A stretch of DNA of 64,000 nucleotides, taken from positions 1,426,001 through 1,490,000 of the forward strand of contig NZ_CP097810.1 of NCBI RefSeq assembly GCF_000364165.2. The letters are read 5' to 3'. Below are positions 16,098 through 23,803 of the stretch, in pieces. The stretch's first letter is position 1. Each line of letters opens with the position of its first letter. The translations under genes and the position numbers were made by a program. This DNA comes from Clostridium sp. MD294 (lineage in GTDB: Bacteria > Bacillota > Clostridia > Lachnospirales > Anaerotignaceae). The notes beneath the pieces were generated by a model. It worked only from the letters and a program-made list of their open reading frames with translations, made no database searches and was not told the DNA's origin.

Positions 16098-16508
16098 TTA
16101 TGAGATATTGTTTTCTTCTTCTAAATATTTTTTTAATTCATCAGCATGATTTTTACTTAAAGTACTGCCTCCTGTAAAAGCATATAAAAAATGATATAAA
16201 GAACCATCAAATGTATTTTGTATAAAATTTTGTGTCCAGTGTTTAATGTGTTCGGTTTTTGTTTGGGATTGAGGAGTTGGATAGTAATATTTTTTGTTTT
16301 TGGATACATCATATTGTAATGTACCTTTTTCAATTAGTTTTACTAAAAAAGTGTTTAATGTTTGCTTTTTCCAATTTTTTGATTTGTTTTCGTTAAAATA
16401 GTTTAATATTTCTGCCGCAATTAGTTTTTTATCTGTACTCCAGATATATTCCATAATTTCTATTTCTGTAGCAGATAAATTATATTTACTTTTGCTTTTA
16501 TTTGACAT
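16098..16508 (-). CDS. BlaI/MecI-family transcriptional repressor
   Basis: 136 residues, close to the 120-130 usual for BlaI/MecI/CopY. The N-terminal winged helix is plain: LSATEIEIMEYIWSTDKK, then WKKQTLNTFLVKLIEKG and YDVSKNKKYYYP in the wing. The C-terminal helices serve dimerisation. BlaI is normally partnered with the sensor protease BlaR1, and no such gene is near, so this is an orphan repressor. It diverges from the membrane-protein gene at 16744 and an AT-rich dyad lies between them, making that gene and itself the likely targets. Confidence 0.9.
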   Translation of the reverse strand: MSNKSKSKYNLSATEIEIMEYIWSTDKKLIAAEILNYFNENKSKNWKKQTLNTFLVKLIEKGTLQYDVSKNKKYYYPTPQSQTKTEHIKHWTQNFIQNTFDGSLYHFLYAFTGGSTLSKNHADELKKYLEEENNIS

Positions 16509-16617
16509 ATTGTTATCACCTCTTAGTTATTGTAAAATACTTTTTATAAAATCAAAAATTATGAAAGAGTATATTTTTATGTTAGTAATATCATATCATA
16601 ATGTATACTAGAAGTAA

Positions 16618-16639
16618 ATAGTATATTTTAAAATACTAT
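16618..16639. promoter_or_regulatory. Candidate operator dyad for the BlaI-type repressor
   Basis: A 22-bp near-perfect inverted repeat with ATAGTAT at one end and ATACTAT at the other, in the 235-bp gap between the two divergent genes. Further TATAC/GTATA half-sites lie nearby (GTATACTA at 16603, TATAGTATTAGTATA at 16683). Position and symmetry fit a BlaI-type operator, but the core differs from the TACA/TGTA dyad of classical BlaI sites. Confidence 0.4.
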
Positions 16640-16743
16640 GAAAAAAATGGAAAAACAACTTGCATTTTGAAAAAAAATAGTATATAGTATTAGTATAACG
16701 AATTCAGTAGACAAGTGACATACTAAAGGGGGAACATTATAAT

Positions 16744-17247
16744 ATGACAATAGCCAAAGAAAAAATATATGCTTTTTTTATTACAATATTTGTTGTTGCT
16801 TTGATAAATGGTGTGCTAGAATATTATACTACAAAGAATTATTATACTATTCCCTATTCAAAAATTGCTTCAGATGTACAAAAAAATATAGATGAAAATA
16901 TTGTTGAAATAAAAGATAAACAGATAACAAAGGGCTCTGTAATGCTTTTGGCAAAAATGAAAAATAATACGACAAAATTATATCATTTCGAAAGAGGATA
17001 TTTTACATTACGCTATCATTGTAATGTCTTTGAGAATGTAGATGACAGAATAATTTTGATAAGAAATAGATTTGAAGAATTTGAGTGTGAAATAGATAAA
17101 TATGGTAAAATTGCAATCAATCCTGCAACATTTAGGGGAAGTATGAGCTTAACTGATTTGCTAAATAAGTGGTGTATACCGTTTTTGGCTATTGTTAAAA
17201 TAGTAATTAGTATTATAGAAAGAAGAAAACAAAATTTGTTAGAATAA
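16744..17247 (+). CDS. Unrecognised two-helix membrane protein
   Basis: 167 residues with a good AAGGGGG site. One hydrophobic segment near the N-terminus (about 9-26, FFITIFVVALINGVLEYY), a soluble middle of about 110 residues predicted as mixed alpha/beta and rich in charged residues, and a second hydrophobic segment at 146-158 (FLAIVKIVISII) followed by a basic tail. The middle would lie outside the membrane. No known family recognised. It is divergent from the orphan BlaI-type repressor, so it may be the regulated target. Confidence 0.7.
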   Translation: MTIAKEKIYAFFITIFVVALINGVLEYYTTKNYYTIPYSKIASDVQKNIDENIVEIKDKQITKGSVMLLAKMKNNTTKLYHFERGYFTLRYHCNVFENVDDRIILIRNRFEEFECEIDKYGKIAINPATFRGSMSLTDLLNKWCIPFLAIVKIVISIIERRKQNLLE

Positions 17248-17251
17248 AAAA

Positions 17252-17279
17252 GACAGTAGGTAAAACCTACTGTTTTTTT
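17252..17279. terminator. Bidirectional terminator between 17247 and dapB
   Basis: ACAGTAGGT and ACCTACTGT pair around AAA with A and T tracts outside. It serves both the membrane protein (plus) and the end of dapB (minus). Confidence 0.85.
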
Positions 17280-17280
17280 A

Positions 17281-18036
17281 TTACTCGTCCATAACATTTT
17301 TCATAGTGTATAAACCAGCTTTTTGACCAGCTAAAAATTTTGCTGCTTTTACTGCACCTACTGCAAAAATATCTTTTGACATTGCTTTGTGGTTGAATTC
17401 TATTACTTCGTCACGTCCAGCAAATATAATGTCATGTTCTCCTACAATCGTGCCACCTCTTACAGCATGAATACCGATTTCTGTTTTTTCTCTTTTTTCT
17501 CTTTTTTGAGAACGGTCAAAAATATAGTGATGTTGTTCTGAAAGAGATGATTTGATAGCATCAGCAATAGCAAGTGCTGTACCACTTGGAGCATCAATTT
17601 TTTGATTGTGGTGTTTTTCTAATATTTCAATGTCAAAACCAGCTTCTGATAATGTTTGAGCAACTTTTTCTACAATGTTGATTAAAAGATTGACACCAAC
17701 AGACATATTAGCTGATTTTAATATCGCAACAGATTTGCTTGTTTGGTCAATTTGTTTTAACACTTCTTCAGAAATGCCTGTTGTACATATTACAGCAGGT
17801 ATTTGTTTTTGTTTAGCAAATTCTAAAAGTGATGGAATAGCGGAAGCAGTAGAAAAGTCAATTATAACATCTGCTGCAACATCACAGTCAAAAATATTTT
17901 GAAATGTTTTGAAATTTGATTGCACTTGTCTAGGGTCTATACCAGCAACTATTTGACAAGAGGGGTCTTTTTCTACTACAGAAGCAACTACTTGCCCCAT
18001 ATGACCGCCACAACCGTGCATAATAATGTTTACCAT
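17281..18036 (-). CDS. dapB: 4-hydroxy-tetrahydrodipicolinate reductase
   Basis: 251 residues, the normal length. It reduces 4-hydroxy-tetrahydrodipicolinate with NAD(P)H in the diaminopimelate/lysine pathway. The N-terminal nucleotide site is NIIMHGCGGHMGQVV; the catalytic motif is LEKHHNQKIDAPSGTALA, with the His pair and Lys of the family. It is the last gene of asd-dapA-dapB, separated from dapA by a hairpin that may reduce readthrough, and has a GAAAGGAG site. Confidence 0.97.
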   Translation of the reverse strand: MVNIIMHGCGGHMGQVVASVVEKDPSCQIVAGIDPRQVQSNFKTFQNIFDCDVAADVIIDFSTASAIPSLLEFAKQKQIPAVICTTGISEEVLKQIDQTSKSVAILKSANMSVGVNLLINIVEKVAQTLSEAGFDIEILEKHHNQKIDAPSGTALAIADAIKSSLSEQHHYIFDRSQKREKREKTEIGIHAVRGGTIVGEHDIIFAGRDEVIEFNHKAMSKDIFAVGAVKAAKFLAGQKAGLYTMKNVMDE

Positions 18037-18064
18037 AATATATGAAACTCCTTTCTTTTTGTAA

Positions 18065-18090
18065 AAAGGTGCAGTAAAAACTGCACCTTT
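18065..18090 (-). terminator. Hairpin between dapA and dapB
   Basis: AAAGGTGCAGT pairs perfectly with ACTGCACCTTT around four bases, and on the minus strand a short T run follows. It could be a partial terminator setting the dapA:dapB ratio or a processing hairpin. Confidence 0.65.
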
Positions 18091-18109
18091 AAACTGTTAC
18101 TGCTAAAAA

Positions 18110-18994
18110 TTATTGAATTAAACCATAATTTTTCATAGCATTTTTTAATCTTTCTACATTTGCCTCTTCCATTTCGCAAAGAGGAGCTTTACAAGAACCT
18201 ACATTGAAGCCCATTAAATTGAGTGCTTTTTTAACTGGTATAGGATTTACTTCACAGAATAAAGCATTAATGAGTTCTATAGATTTTAATTGTAATTCAG
18301 CTGCACCTTTTGTGTCACCAGCAAGGAATTTTGCTGCCATATCGTGAGCATCTTTTGGAGCAACGTTAGCAAGTACAGAAATAATGCCTTTTCCGCCTAA
18401 TGACATAATAGGAATGTTTTGGTCATCATTTCCAGAATATAAATCAAAATCTGTACCACAAAGTGCCGCAATTTGTGTAATATTTCCAAAATTACTACTT
18501 GCTTCTTTGATACCTACAATATTTTTTACTTTAGAAAGTTCATAGCAAGTTTGTGGTGCAATGTTTAAACCAGTACGACTAGGTACATTGTAAAGAATAA
18601 TAGGTACATTTACACTGTTTGCAATAGCTGTATAATGTTGAATTAAGCCTTTTTGAGTTGTTTTGTTGTAATATGGTGTTACAAGAAGAAGTCCATCTGC
18701 ACCAGCAGCTTCACAGCCTTTTGCTAATTCAATAGCGTGAGCGGTGTCGTTACTGCCTGCACCTGCAATAACAGGAATACGTTTATTTACTGTTTCAACA
18801 GTAAAGCGAACAGTTTCGATTTGTTCTTCATCTGTCATAGTAGATGCTTCACCAGTAGTACCACAAATGATAATAGCATCTGTACCATTTTCAATTTGAA
18901 ATTCGAGTAATTCTTTTAATACGGGAAAGTTTACACTACCATCTTGTTGCATAGGTGTTATAATGGCAACACCAGAACCTGTAAATAAAGACAT
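18110..18994 (-). CDS. dapA: 4-hydroxy-tetrahydrodipicolinate synthase
   Basis: 294 residues, standard length. A class I aldolase that joins pyruvate and aspartate semialdehyde. Motifs: ICGTTGEASTM near 44-53, VTPYYNK near 105-111, the catalytic Tyr135 in ILYNVPSRTG and the Schiff-base Lys163 in VGIKEASSN. It lies 30 bp after asd on the same transcript and is controlled by the lysine riboswitch upstream. The minus-strand RBS is GGAGG (CCTCC at 19003-19007 on the plus strand). Confidence 0.97.
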   Translation of the reverse strand: MSLFTGSGVAIITPMQQDGSVNFPVLKELLEFQIENGTDAIIICGTTGEASTMTDEEQIETVRFTVETVNKRIPVIAGAGSNDTAHAIELAKGCEAAGADGLLLVTPYYNKTTQKGLIQHYTAIANSVNVPIILYNVPSRTGLNIAPQTCYELSKVKNIVGIKEASSNFGNITQIAALCGTDFDLYSGNDDQNIPIMSLGGKGIISVLANVAPKDAHDMAAKFLAGDTKGAAELQLKSIELINALFCEVNPIPVKKALNLMGFNVGSCKAPLCEMEEANVERLKNAMKNYGLIQ

Positions 18995-19024
18995 AAAAAC
19001 ACCTCCAAAAATAATTAAAAAAGT

Positions 19025-20020
19025 TTATTGCATATTTTCAATAATTACTTGAGCAATTTGAACTGCATTTGTTGCAGCACCTTTTCTAATGTTGTCTGCA
19101 ACAACCCAAATATTAATACCATTATCAACGCTTTCATCACGACGAATTCTTCCAATATAAACTTCATCGTGACCAGCAGCATTGATAGCAAGAGGATATA
19201 CATTGTTTTGTGGGTCATCTTCTAATATAATACCAGGTGCATTTTTTAATGTTTCAAATACTTCTTTCATATCAAAAGCATTTTCAAATTCAATGTTAAT
19301 AGACTCACTGTGGCTATCAAAAACAGGAACACGCACTGTAGTTGCTGTTACTTTTAAGTCAGGGTGATGTAATATTTTTCTGGTTTCGTTAATCATTTTT
19401 TCTTCTTCTTTGGTATATCCATTTTCTAAGAAAACATCAATATGAGGTAAACAGTTGTTTGCAATAGGGTGAGGGAATTTTTGAGGAGCTTCTCCCTTTA
19501 AACCATTTTCCAAGTCTTTCCAGCCAGCAACACCTGCACCAGATACTGCTTGATATGTAGAATATACCACACGTTTGATTTTAAATTTATCGTCCAAAGG
19601 TTTTAATGCTACCATTGCTTGAATAGTGGAGCAGTTTGGATTAGCAATAATATTTTTGTGCCAACTAATGTCTTCTGGATTTACTTCTGGAACAATCAAA
19701 GGTACATTAGGATCCATTCTCCACTGAGAACTGTTGTCTATTACAATACAACCATGTTCTGCTGCAATAGGAGCATATTTTGCACTTATACTGCCTCCAG
19801 CAGAAAAAAGAGCAATGTCAATAGGTTTATCAAAAGAATGTTCATTTAATTCTTCTACAATATAGTCTTTTCCATTAAATGTTAGTGTAGAACCAGCGGA
19901 ACGACTAGAAGCCATAACATAAAAATTATCTATAGGAAGTTGTCTTTCTTCTAATACTTTTAAAAACGTTCTGCCAACCATGCCTGTTGCACCAACTACT
20001 GCTAAATTTACTTTTTTCAT
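19025..20020 (-). CDS. asd: Aspartate-semialdehyde dehydrogenase
   Basis: 331 residues from the ATG at 20020, with AGGAGT well placed; an earlier GTG at 20032 abuts the RBS and is rejected. It converts aspartyl phosphate to aspartate semialdehyde with NADPH. Motifs: NADP-binding VVGATGMVGRTFL at the N-terminus, the catalytic Cys130 in ANPNCSTIQ, and VRVPVFDSHSE near the end. First gene of the asd-dapA-dapB unit, directly behind the lysine riboswitch. No aspartokinase or other dap gene is in the window. Confidence 0.97.
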   Translation of the reverse strand: MKKVNLAVVGATGMVGRTFLKVLEERQLPIDNFYVMASSRSAGSTLTFNGKDYIVEELNEHSFDKPIDIALFSAGGSISAKYAPIAAEHGCIVIDNSSQWRMDPNVPLIVPEVNPEDISWHKNIIANPNCSTIQAMVALKPLDDKFKIKRVVYSTYQAVSGAGVAGWKDLENGLKGEAPQKFPHPIANNCLPHIDVFLENGYTKEEEKMINETRKILHHPDLKVTATTVRVPVFDSHSESINIEFENAFDMKEVFETLKNAPGIILEDDPQNNVYPLAINAAGHDEVYIGRIRRDESVDNGINIWVVADNIRKGAATNAVQIAQVIIENMQ

Positions 20021-20061
20021 ATTGTTATTCACTCCTGATTATTAATAATACGTATTTTTGT

Positions 20062-20085
20062 AAAAAAAAAGCCGACTTACGCCGG
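20062..20085 (-). terminator. asd: Expression-platform terminator of the lysine riboswitch
   Basis: Read on the minus strand, CCGGC-GTAA-GTCGG (one G-U pair) is followed by a C and a run of T. An alternative pairing GCTGA/TCGGC is available. It is the off-state terminator of the riboswitch in front of asd. Confidence 0.75.
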
Positions 20086-20119
20086 AAAAAATCAGCAATA
20101 CATTTGTAAAACTGATAAT

Positions 20120-20294
20120 TTGTAGCGCTCCATCTTTAAAAAGATGACAGTCGTACAGCTATTAACTGCACAACCAGAAAGAGAAATATAAGGCTAGCTC
20201 TTTCTTCGGCAAATTTCCCTTTTCACAAACTTCTTTTGCTCCTTATAGCATTTGTCTGTGTACTATTGAAATATGCACCTCTACCTCATGTGGA
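20120..20294 (-). promoter_or_regulatory. asd: Lysine riboswitch (L box) aptamer
   Basis: On the minus strand the conserved L-box blocks occur in order: GAGGTAGAGGTGC at the 5' side, an AGTA loop, AAGGGAAATTTGCCGAAG, CTGGTTGTG, CGACTGTCATC and GGAGCGCTAC at the 3' side. This is the five-helix lysine aptamer. With lysine bound, the terminator just downstream should form and stop transcription into asd-dapA-dapB. Confidence comes from several long family-specific blocks in correct order and the expected downstream genes. Confidence 0.93.
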
Positions 20295-20304
20295 ATTATT
20301 AAAC

Positions 20305-20333
20305 ATTTTAGCATGAAAAGAATGTTATGTCAA
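20305..20333 (-). promoter_or_regulatory. Promoter of the lysine-riboswitch operon
   Basis: On the minus strand TTGACA and TAAAAT are spaced by 17 bp, ending about 10 bp before the start of the riboswitch aptamer. Position and match fit a sigma-A promoter. Confidence 0.7.
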
Positions 20334-20421
20334 ATGTTTTTGACAAAAAAATAAATTTACAGTATAGAAAATAAAAACAAGAAAACAATAATGAATATAA
20401 AGTAGTTTAAGGAGTGAAAAT

Positions 20422-20625
20422 ATGAATAATAAAAAAATAACAGAAGAACAAAAACAGGCTATAGAAATGAAATATGAAATTGCAGGGGAGTTAGGACTTT
20501 TAGAAAAAGTCAAAAAAGTAGGTTGGAAAGGATTAAGTAGTAAAGAAAGTGGAAAAATAGGGGGGATTATGGGAAAGAGAAAAAGAGAAAAACAAAAAGA
20601 CCAAAAACAACAATGTAAAAATTGA
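20422..20625 (+). CDS. Small acid-soluble spore protein, alpha/beta type
   Basis: 67 residues with an AAGGAG site. The sequence follows the alpha/beta SASP pattern: KYEIAGELGLLEKV, where germination protease GPR would cut in the E-I bond, then GWKGLSSKESGKIGGIMGKR, the second conserved helix. Such proteins coat DNA in spores. The tail is very basic. Clostridial SASP of this shorter divergent class carry a similar LSSKESGKIGG block. The gene stands alone between the lysine operon and a methyltransferase, as expected for a late forespore-specific gene. Confidence 0.8.
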   Translation: MNNKKITEEQKQAIEMKYEIAGELGLLEKVKKVGWKGLSSKESGKIGGIMGKRKREKQKDQKQQCKN

Positions 20626-20645
20626 TGTTGTGCTGTGAGAAGTAT

Positions 20646-20687
20646 GAGGGGAAGCACTTTCATTTGTGAAAAATTCCCCTCGTTATT
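20646..20687 (+). terminator. Probable terminator after the SASP gene
   Basis: GAGGGGAA and TTCCCCTC pair around an inner loop of about 20 bases that can itself fold (CACTTTC/GTGAAA). The T tract after it is poor (GTTATT). Confidence 0.55.
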
Positions 20688-20802
20688 AAAAATATTTGTT
20701 TCTATACTGCTCTAAAAATAATATATATTGCAATTCAATTATATAAAGTGATAATATATATCATATGAAATTTAAAAAGGCAATGTATAAAGGAGTAGAA
20801 AT

Positions 20803-21576
20803 ATGGAGGCATATGAAGGATTTGCGTCAGTATATGATACATTTATGGAAGAAACAGACTATACTATGTGGGTGAATTATTTGCATCAAATTTGGCAAAA
20901 AGAAAATTGCCAGCCAAAATTGATAGCAGATTTAGGCTGTGGCACAGGAAATATCACACAAATATTAGCAAAACAGGGATATGATGTGATAGGCATTGAT
21001 GTGTCAGAGGATATGTTGTCAGAAGCAAAAAAAAAGGCAGAAATAGAAAATTTAGACATATTGTATATTTTGCAGGATATGAGAGAATTTGAATTATATG
21101 GCACAGTAAATTGTATTATTAGTCTGTATGACAGTTTAAATTATATATTAGAGGAGCAGGAACTTTTAAAAGTATTTCGTTTAGTGAATAATTATCTGCA
21201 CCCTAAAGGGCTGTTTATATTTGATATGAATACAGAATATAAATTCAAAGAAATATTAGCACAAAATTCTTTTGGAGAAACAAAACAAAATTCGGCATAC
21301 ATATGGGAAAACTATTATGATGAACAAGAAAAAATAAATGAATTTTATATGAATTTTTTTATAAAACAAAAAAATGGAAGTTATGAAAGAAAACAAGAAT
21401 ATCATTATGAAAAAGCATATGATATTGCTACTGTAAAAAAACTTTTGGAACAAAGTGGTTTAAAACTGTGTGCAGTATACGATGCGTTTACATTTGAGCC
21501 ACCTAAGCCAGATAGTCAAAGAGTATATTTTGTAGCAAAAGAAGTACAAAAAAAAGAGCAATGTGATGTATTATAG
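20803..21576 (+). CDS. Class I SAM-dependent methyltransferase
   Basis: 257 residues. The SAM-binding motif I is ADLGCGTGNITQIL near residue 45, with the acidic post-I residue in VIGIDVSEDML and a motif II/IV region YILQDMREFEL. The N-terminus YEGFASVYDTFM is common in small-molecule methyltransferases found beside hslO in clostridia. The substrate is unknown. RBS is AAGGAG. It ends 13 bp before the Hsp33 start and supplies part of that gene's leader, so they are probably cotranscribed. Confidence 0.9.
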   Translation: MEAYEGFASVYDTFMEETDYTMWVNYLHQIWQKENCQPKLIADLGCGTGNITQILAKQGYDVIGIDVSEDMLSEAKKKAEIENLDILYILQDMREFELYGTVNCIISLYDSLNYILEEQELLKVFRLVNNYLHPKGLFIFDMNTEYKFKEILAQNSFGETKQNSAYIWENYYDEQEKINEFYMNFFIKQKNGSYERKQEYHYEKAYDIATVKKLLEQSGLKLCAVYDAFTFEPPKPDSQRVYFVAKEVQKKEQCDVL

Positions 21577-21589
21577 GAGGAATGAAATA

Positions 21590-22468
21590 ATGGAAGATAA
21601 ATTAATTAGAGCTATAGGTGCAGATGGTGCAGTAAGAGCATTTGTTGCCTATACAAAAGATATGATACAACAAGCAAGAGTATTGCATAATACATCGCCT
21701 GTTGCAACAGCAGCATTAGGAAGATTGTTGACAGCAGGGGCAATAATGGGTTCTACATTAAAAGGAGAAAAAGATGTTATTACATTGCAAATAAAAGGCG
21801 ATGGAGCATTACAGGGCATTGTAGTGACAGCGGATAGTAAAGCAAGAGCAAAAGGATATGTTTTTCAACCAAATGTAGAAATTGCAGATAAATATAAAGG
21901 AAAATTAAATGTAAGTGGTGCTATTGGTAATGGCGTATTGAGAGTGATAAAAGATATAGGCATGAAAGAGCCTTATTCTGGAGAAATAGAACTTGTGATA
22001 GGAGAAATTGCAGAAGATTTGACATATTATTTTGCACAGTCAGAACAAACACCTTCTGCAGTGGGATTAGGTGTGTTGATAGATAAAGATACTTCTGTAA
22101 AACAGGCAGGAGGATTTATTGTGCAGCTTATGCCAGATACAGAAGAAGAAGTAATTGCACAATTAGAAAAAAATATATCAAAAATGCCATATATCACAGA
22201 TTTGTATGATATGGGAAAAACACCAGAGGAAATATTGCAAATATTGTTAGAAGGATTAGAACCTAAAATAACAGATAGTATACAGCCTAGTTTTTATTGT
22301 AATTGTACAAAAGAAAGAGTTGAAAGAGTGTTGATTAGTATAGGTAAACAAGAATTAGAAAAAATTATTACAGAAGATAAACAGGCAACATTGCATTGTC
22401 ATTTTTGTGCAAAAGAGTATCATTTTGAACAACAGGAATTGATAAAACTTTTAGAAAGTGCAAAGTAA
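21590..22468 (+). CDS. hslO: Redox-regulated chaperone Hsp33
   Basis: 292 residues from the ATG at 21590, preceded by GGAGGAATG; an earlier in-frame start at 21563 lies inside the previous gene and is rejected. Hsp33 is a cytoplasmic holdase activated when zinc-bound cysteines oxidise. The zinc cysteines are in FYCNCTKE and LHCHFCAKEYHF near the C-terminus (CxC and CxxC), both intact. The N-terminal domain begins KLIRAIGADGAVRAFV, typical of the family. In an anaerobe it would protect proteins during oxygen exposure. Confidence 0.95.
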   Translation: MEDKLIRAIGADGAVRAFVAYTKDMIQQARVLHNTSPVATAALGRLLTAGAIMGSTLKGEKDVITLQIKGDGALQGIVVTADSKARAKGYVFQPNVEIADKYKGKLNVSGAIGNGVLRVIKDIGMKEPYSGEIELVIGEIAEDLTYYFAQSEQTPSAVGLGVLIDKDTSVKQAGGFIVQLMPDTEEEVIAQLEKNISKMPYITDLYDMGKTPEEILQILLEGLEPKITDSIQPSFYCNCTKERVERVLISIGKQELEKIITEDKQATLHCHFCAKEYHFEQQELIKLLESAK

Positions 22469-22494
22469 AGTGATATTATAAAAAGGAGGAGGTT

Positions 22495-22920
22495 ATGAAA
22501 AGGGATTTTGTAGTAGCAGTAAAAGCAATTATTGTAAGAGAAAATAAAGTGCTTGTTCTTCGTCGTTCTGAAGAAGAAGTAAAACGTAGTTATGTAGATA
22601 GAAAAGAAAAATGGGATTTGCCTGGAGGAGGCATACATTATTTTGAACGTTCTGAGGAGGGACTTTTAAGAGAAATAAAAGAAGAAACAAGCTTATCAGT
22701 AAAAATTAAAAAACCGTTTAAGTTGTTTGATATTATAAAACCGCATATACATCTTTGTATATTTACATATGTTTGTGATTATGAGTATGGAGAAGTAGTA
22801 TTAAGTGCAGAACATGATAGTTATTTTTGGTTAACATTGAAACAAGTACAACAATGGGATTTGCCAAAATGGTTAAAAAGGGACTTTGTAAATGTGCTTA
22901 CAGAAATAGAAAGAAAATAA
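22495..22920 (+). CDS. NUDIX hydrolase
   Basis: 141 residues with an AAGGAGGAGG site. The Nudix box is present as GGGIHYFERSEEGLLREIKEE (about 40-60), with the metal-binding REIKEE. NUDIX enzymes hydrolyse nucleoside diphosphates linked to another group; this small stand-alone member could be a nucleotide clean-up enzyme. It follows hslO by 26 bp and is followed by a terminator. Confidence 0.9.
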   Translation: MKRDFVVAVKAIIVRENKVLVLRRSEEEVKRSYVDRKEKWDLPGGGIHYFERSEEGLLREIKEETSLSVKIKKPFKLFDIIKPHIHLCIFTYVCDYEYGEVVLSAEHDSYFWLTLKQVQQWDLPKWLKRDFVNVLTEIERK

Positions 22921-22942
22921 TACTATGATATTGTGAGATTTG

Positions 22943-22971
22943 GCAGATAATTTTTTGTTATCTGCTTTTTT
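22943..22971 (+). terminator. Terminator after the NUDIX gene
   Basis: GCAGATAA and TTATCTGC pair around TTTTTTG and are followed by six T residues. Confidence 0.85.
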
Positions 22972-23322
22972 ATAATTACTATAATGAAAGTAATTTATAG
23001 TATATATAAAGTGAATACAGAAAAAAGATATAATTTATTACATTTGTGATTATACTATACTATACAAAAGTATAGAATATAAAAAAGTGATTATTTTTAT
23101 ACAAAAATTTAAGAATAACTTTTTTGATATTGCATATATATTGCATAAACTTTTTTATAAAAAAATAGTAGTTTTCAATAAAGAAAATAGAAAAAAGCAA
23201 TATCATTTTACAAAAGATAAAGTAGTTCAAGAGTAAAATAAAACATAATTTGACGAATATTTCACAATAAAAAAAATAAAAAGGGGGTATATGGAATGCT
23301 CTATATTAGAAACAAGTAGATA
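22972..23322. other. AT-rich gap upstream of the V-ATPase operon
   Basis: About 350 bp with no credible gene. A short dyad CTATAC-AAAA-GTATAG occurs at 23060-23075 and could be an operator. An 11-codon ORF at 23291 behind AAGGGGG was noted but not accepted. The operon promoter follows. Confidence 0.5.
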
Positions 23323-23351
23323 TTGACAAATGTTTAGTGGTATTTTATTAT
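23323..23351 (+). promoter_or_regulatory. Promoter of the V-ATPase operon
   Basis: TTGACA and TATTAT are spaced by 17 bp, about 140 bp before the first gene. It is the best sigma-A-like promoter in the gap. Confidence 0.6.
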
Positions 23352-23488
23352 ATTATATGTAAAATGTTAAGAATTGTTATTAAAATATACTAAATTTCTA
23401 TCAGGTATTTTATGGTAATAAAAATATCTGAACATTTTTATTGTTTAGTTTATTATATAAAAAAATGAAAATTAAGGGGGGAAAACGT

Positions 23489-23800
23489 ATGGCATTTGAA
23501 GTTATGAAAGAAATTCTACAAGCAGAAAAGCAAGCAGAAGAAATATTAAAACAGGCCTCTGTAGAAAAGGAAACAATGAAGGCAGAAGCAATAGAAAAAA
23601 GTAGTAATATGATTGCGGAAGCCAAAAAAATGGCAAAACAAGCAAGTCAGCAAAAAATTGAAAAAGCCATTACAGACAGCCAGCCAAAAAAAGAGAAAAT
23701 TTTGGCAGAAGCAACGCAGCATTGCGAAGAAATTAAACAAACTGCACAAACGAGGCTAGAACAAGCCGCAGATGCAGTGATTAGAAAGGTAGTGGGGTAA
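23489..23800 (+). CDS. ntpF: V-type ATPase subunit G (peripheral stalk, NtpF-like)
   Basis: 103 residues from the ATG at 23489, which has GGGGGGAAAA upstream; the longer frame from 23441 includes that RBS and is rejected. The protein is almost one long charged helix (EILQAEKQAEEILKQA, then AEAIEKSSNMIAEAKK), as in the stalk subunit that pairs with subunit E. First gene of the nine-gene operon, 3 bp before subunit I. Confidence 0.85.
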   Translation: MAFEVMKEILQAEKQAEEILKQASVEKETMKAEAIEKSSNMIAEAKKMAKQASQQKIEKAITDSQPKKEKILAEATQHCEEIKQTAQTRLEQAADAVIRKVVG

Positions 23801-23803
23801 GAT

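Noticed and set aside
20325..20663. A 112-codon minus-strand frame opposite the SASP gene
   Set aside because: Hydrophobic shadow of A-rich coding DNA with no RBS; the plus-strand SASP is well supported.
23291..23326. An 11-codon ORF behind AAGGGGG in the V-ATPase leader
   Set aside because: Too short, overlaps the promoter -35, and has no regulatory codon run.
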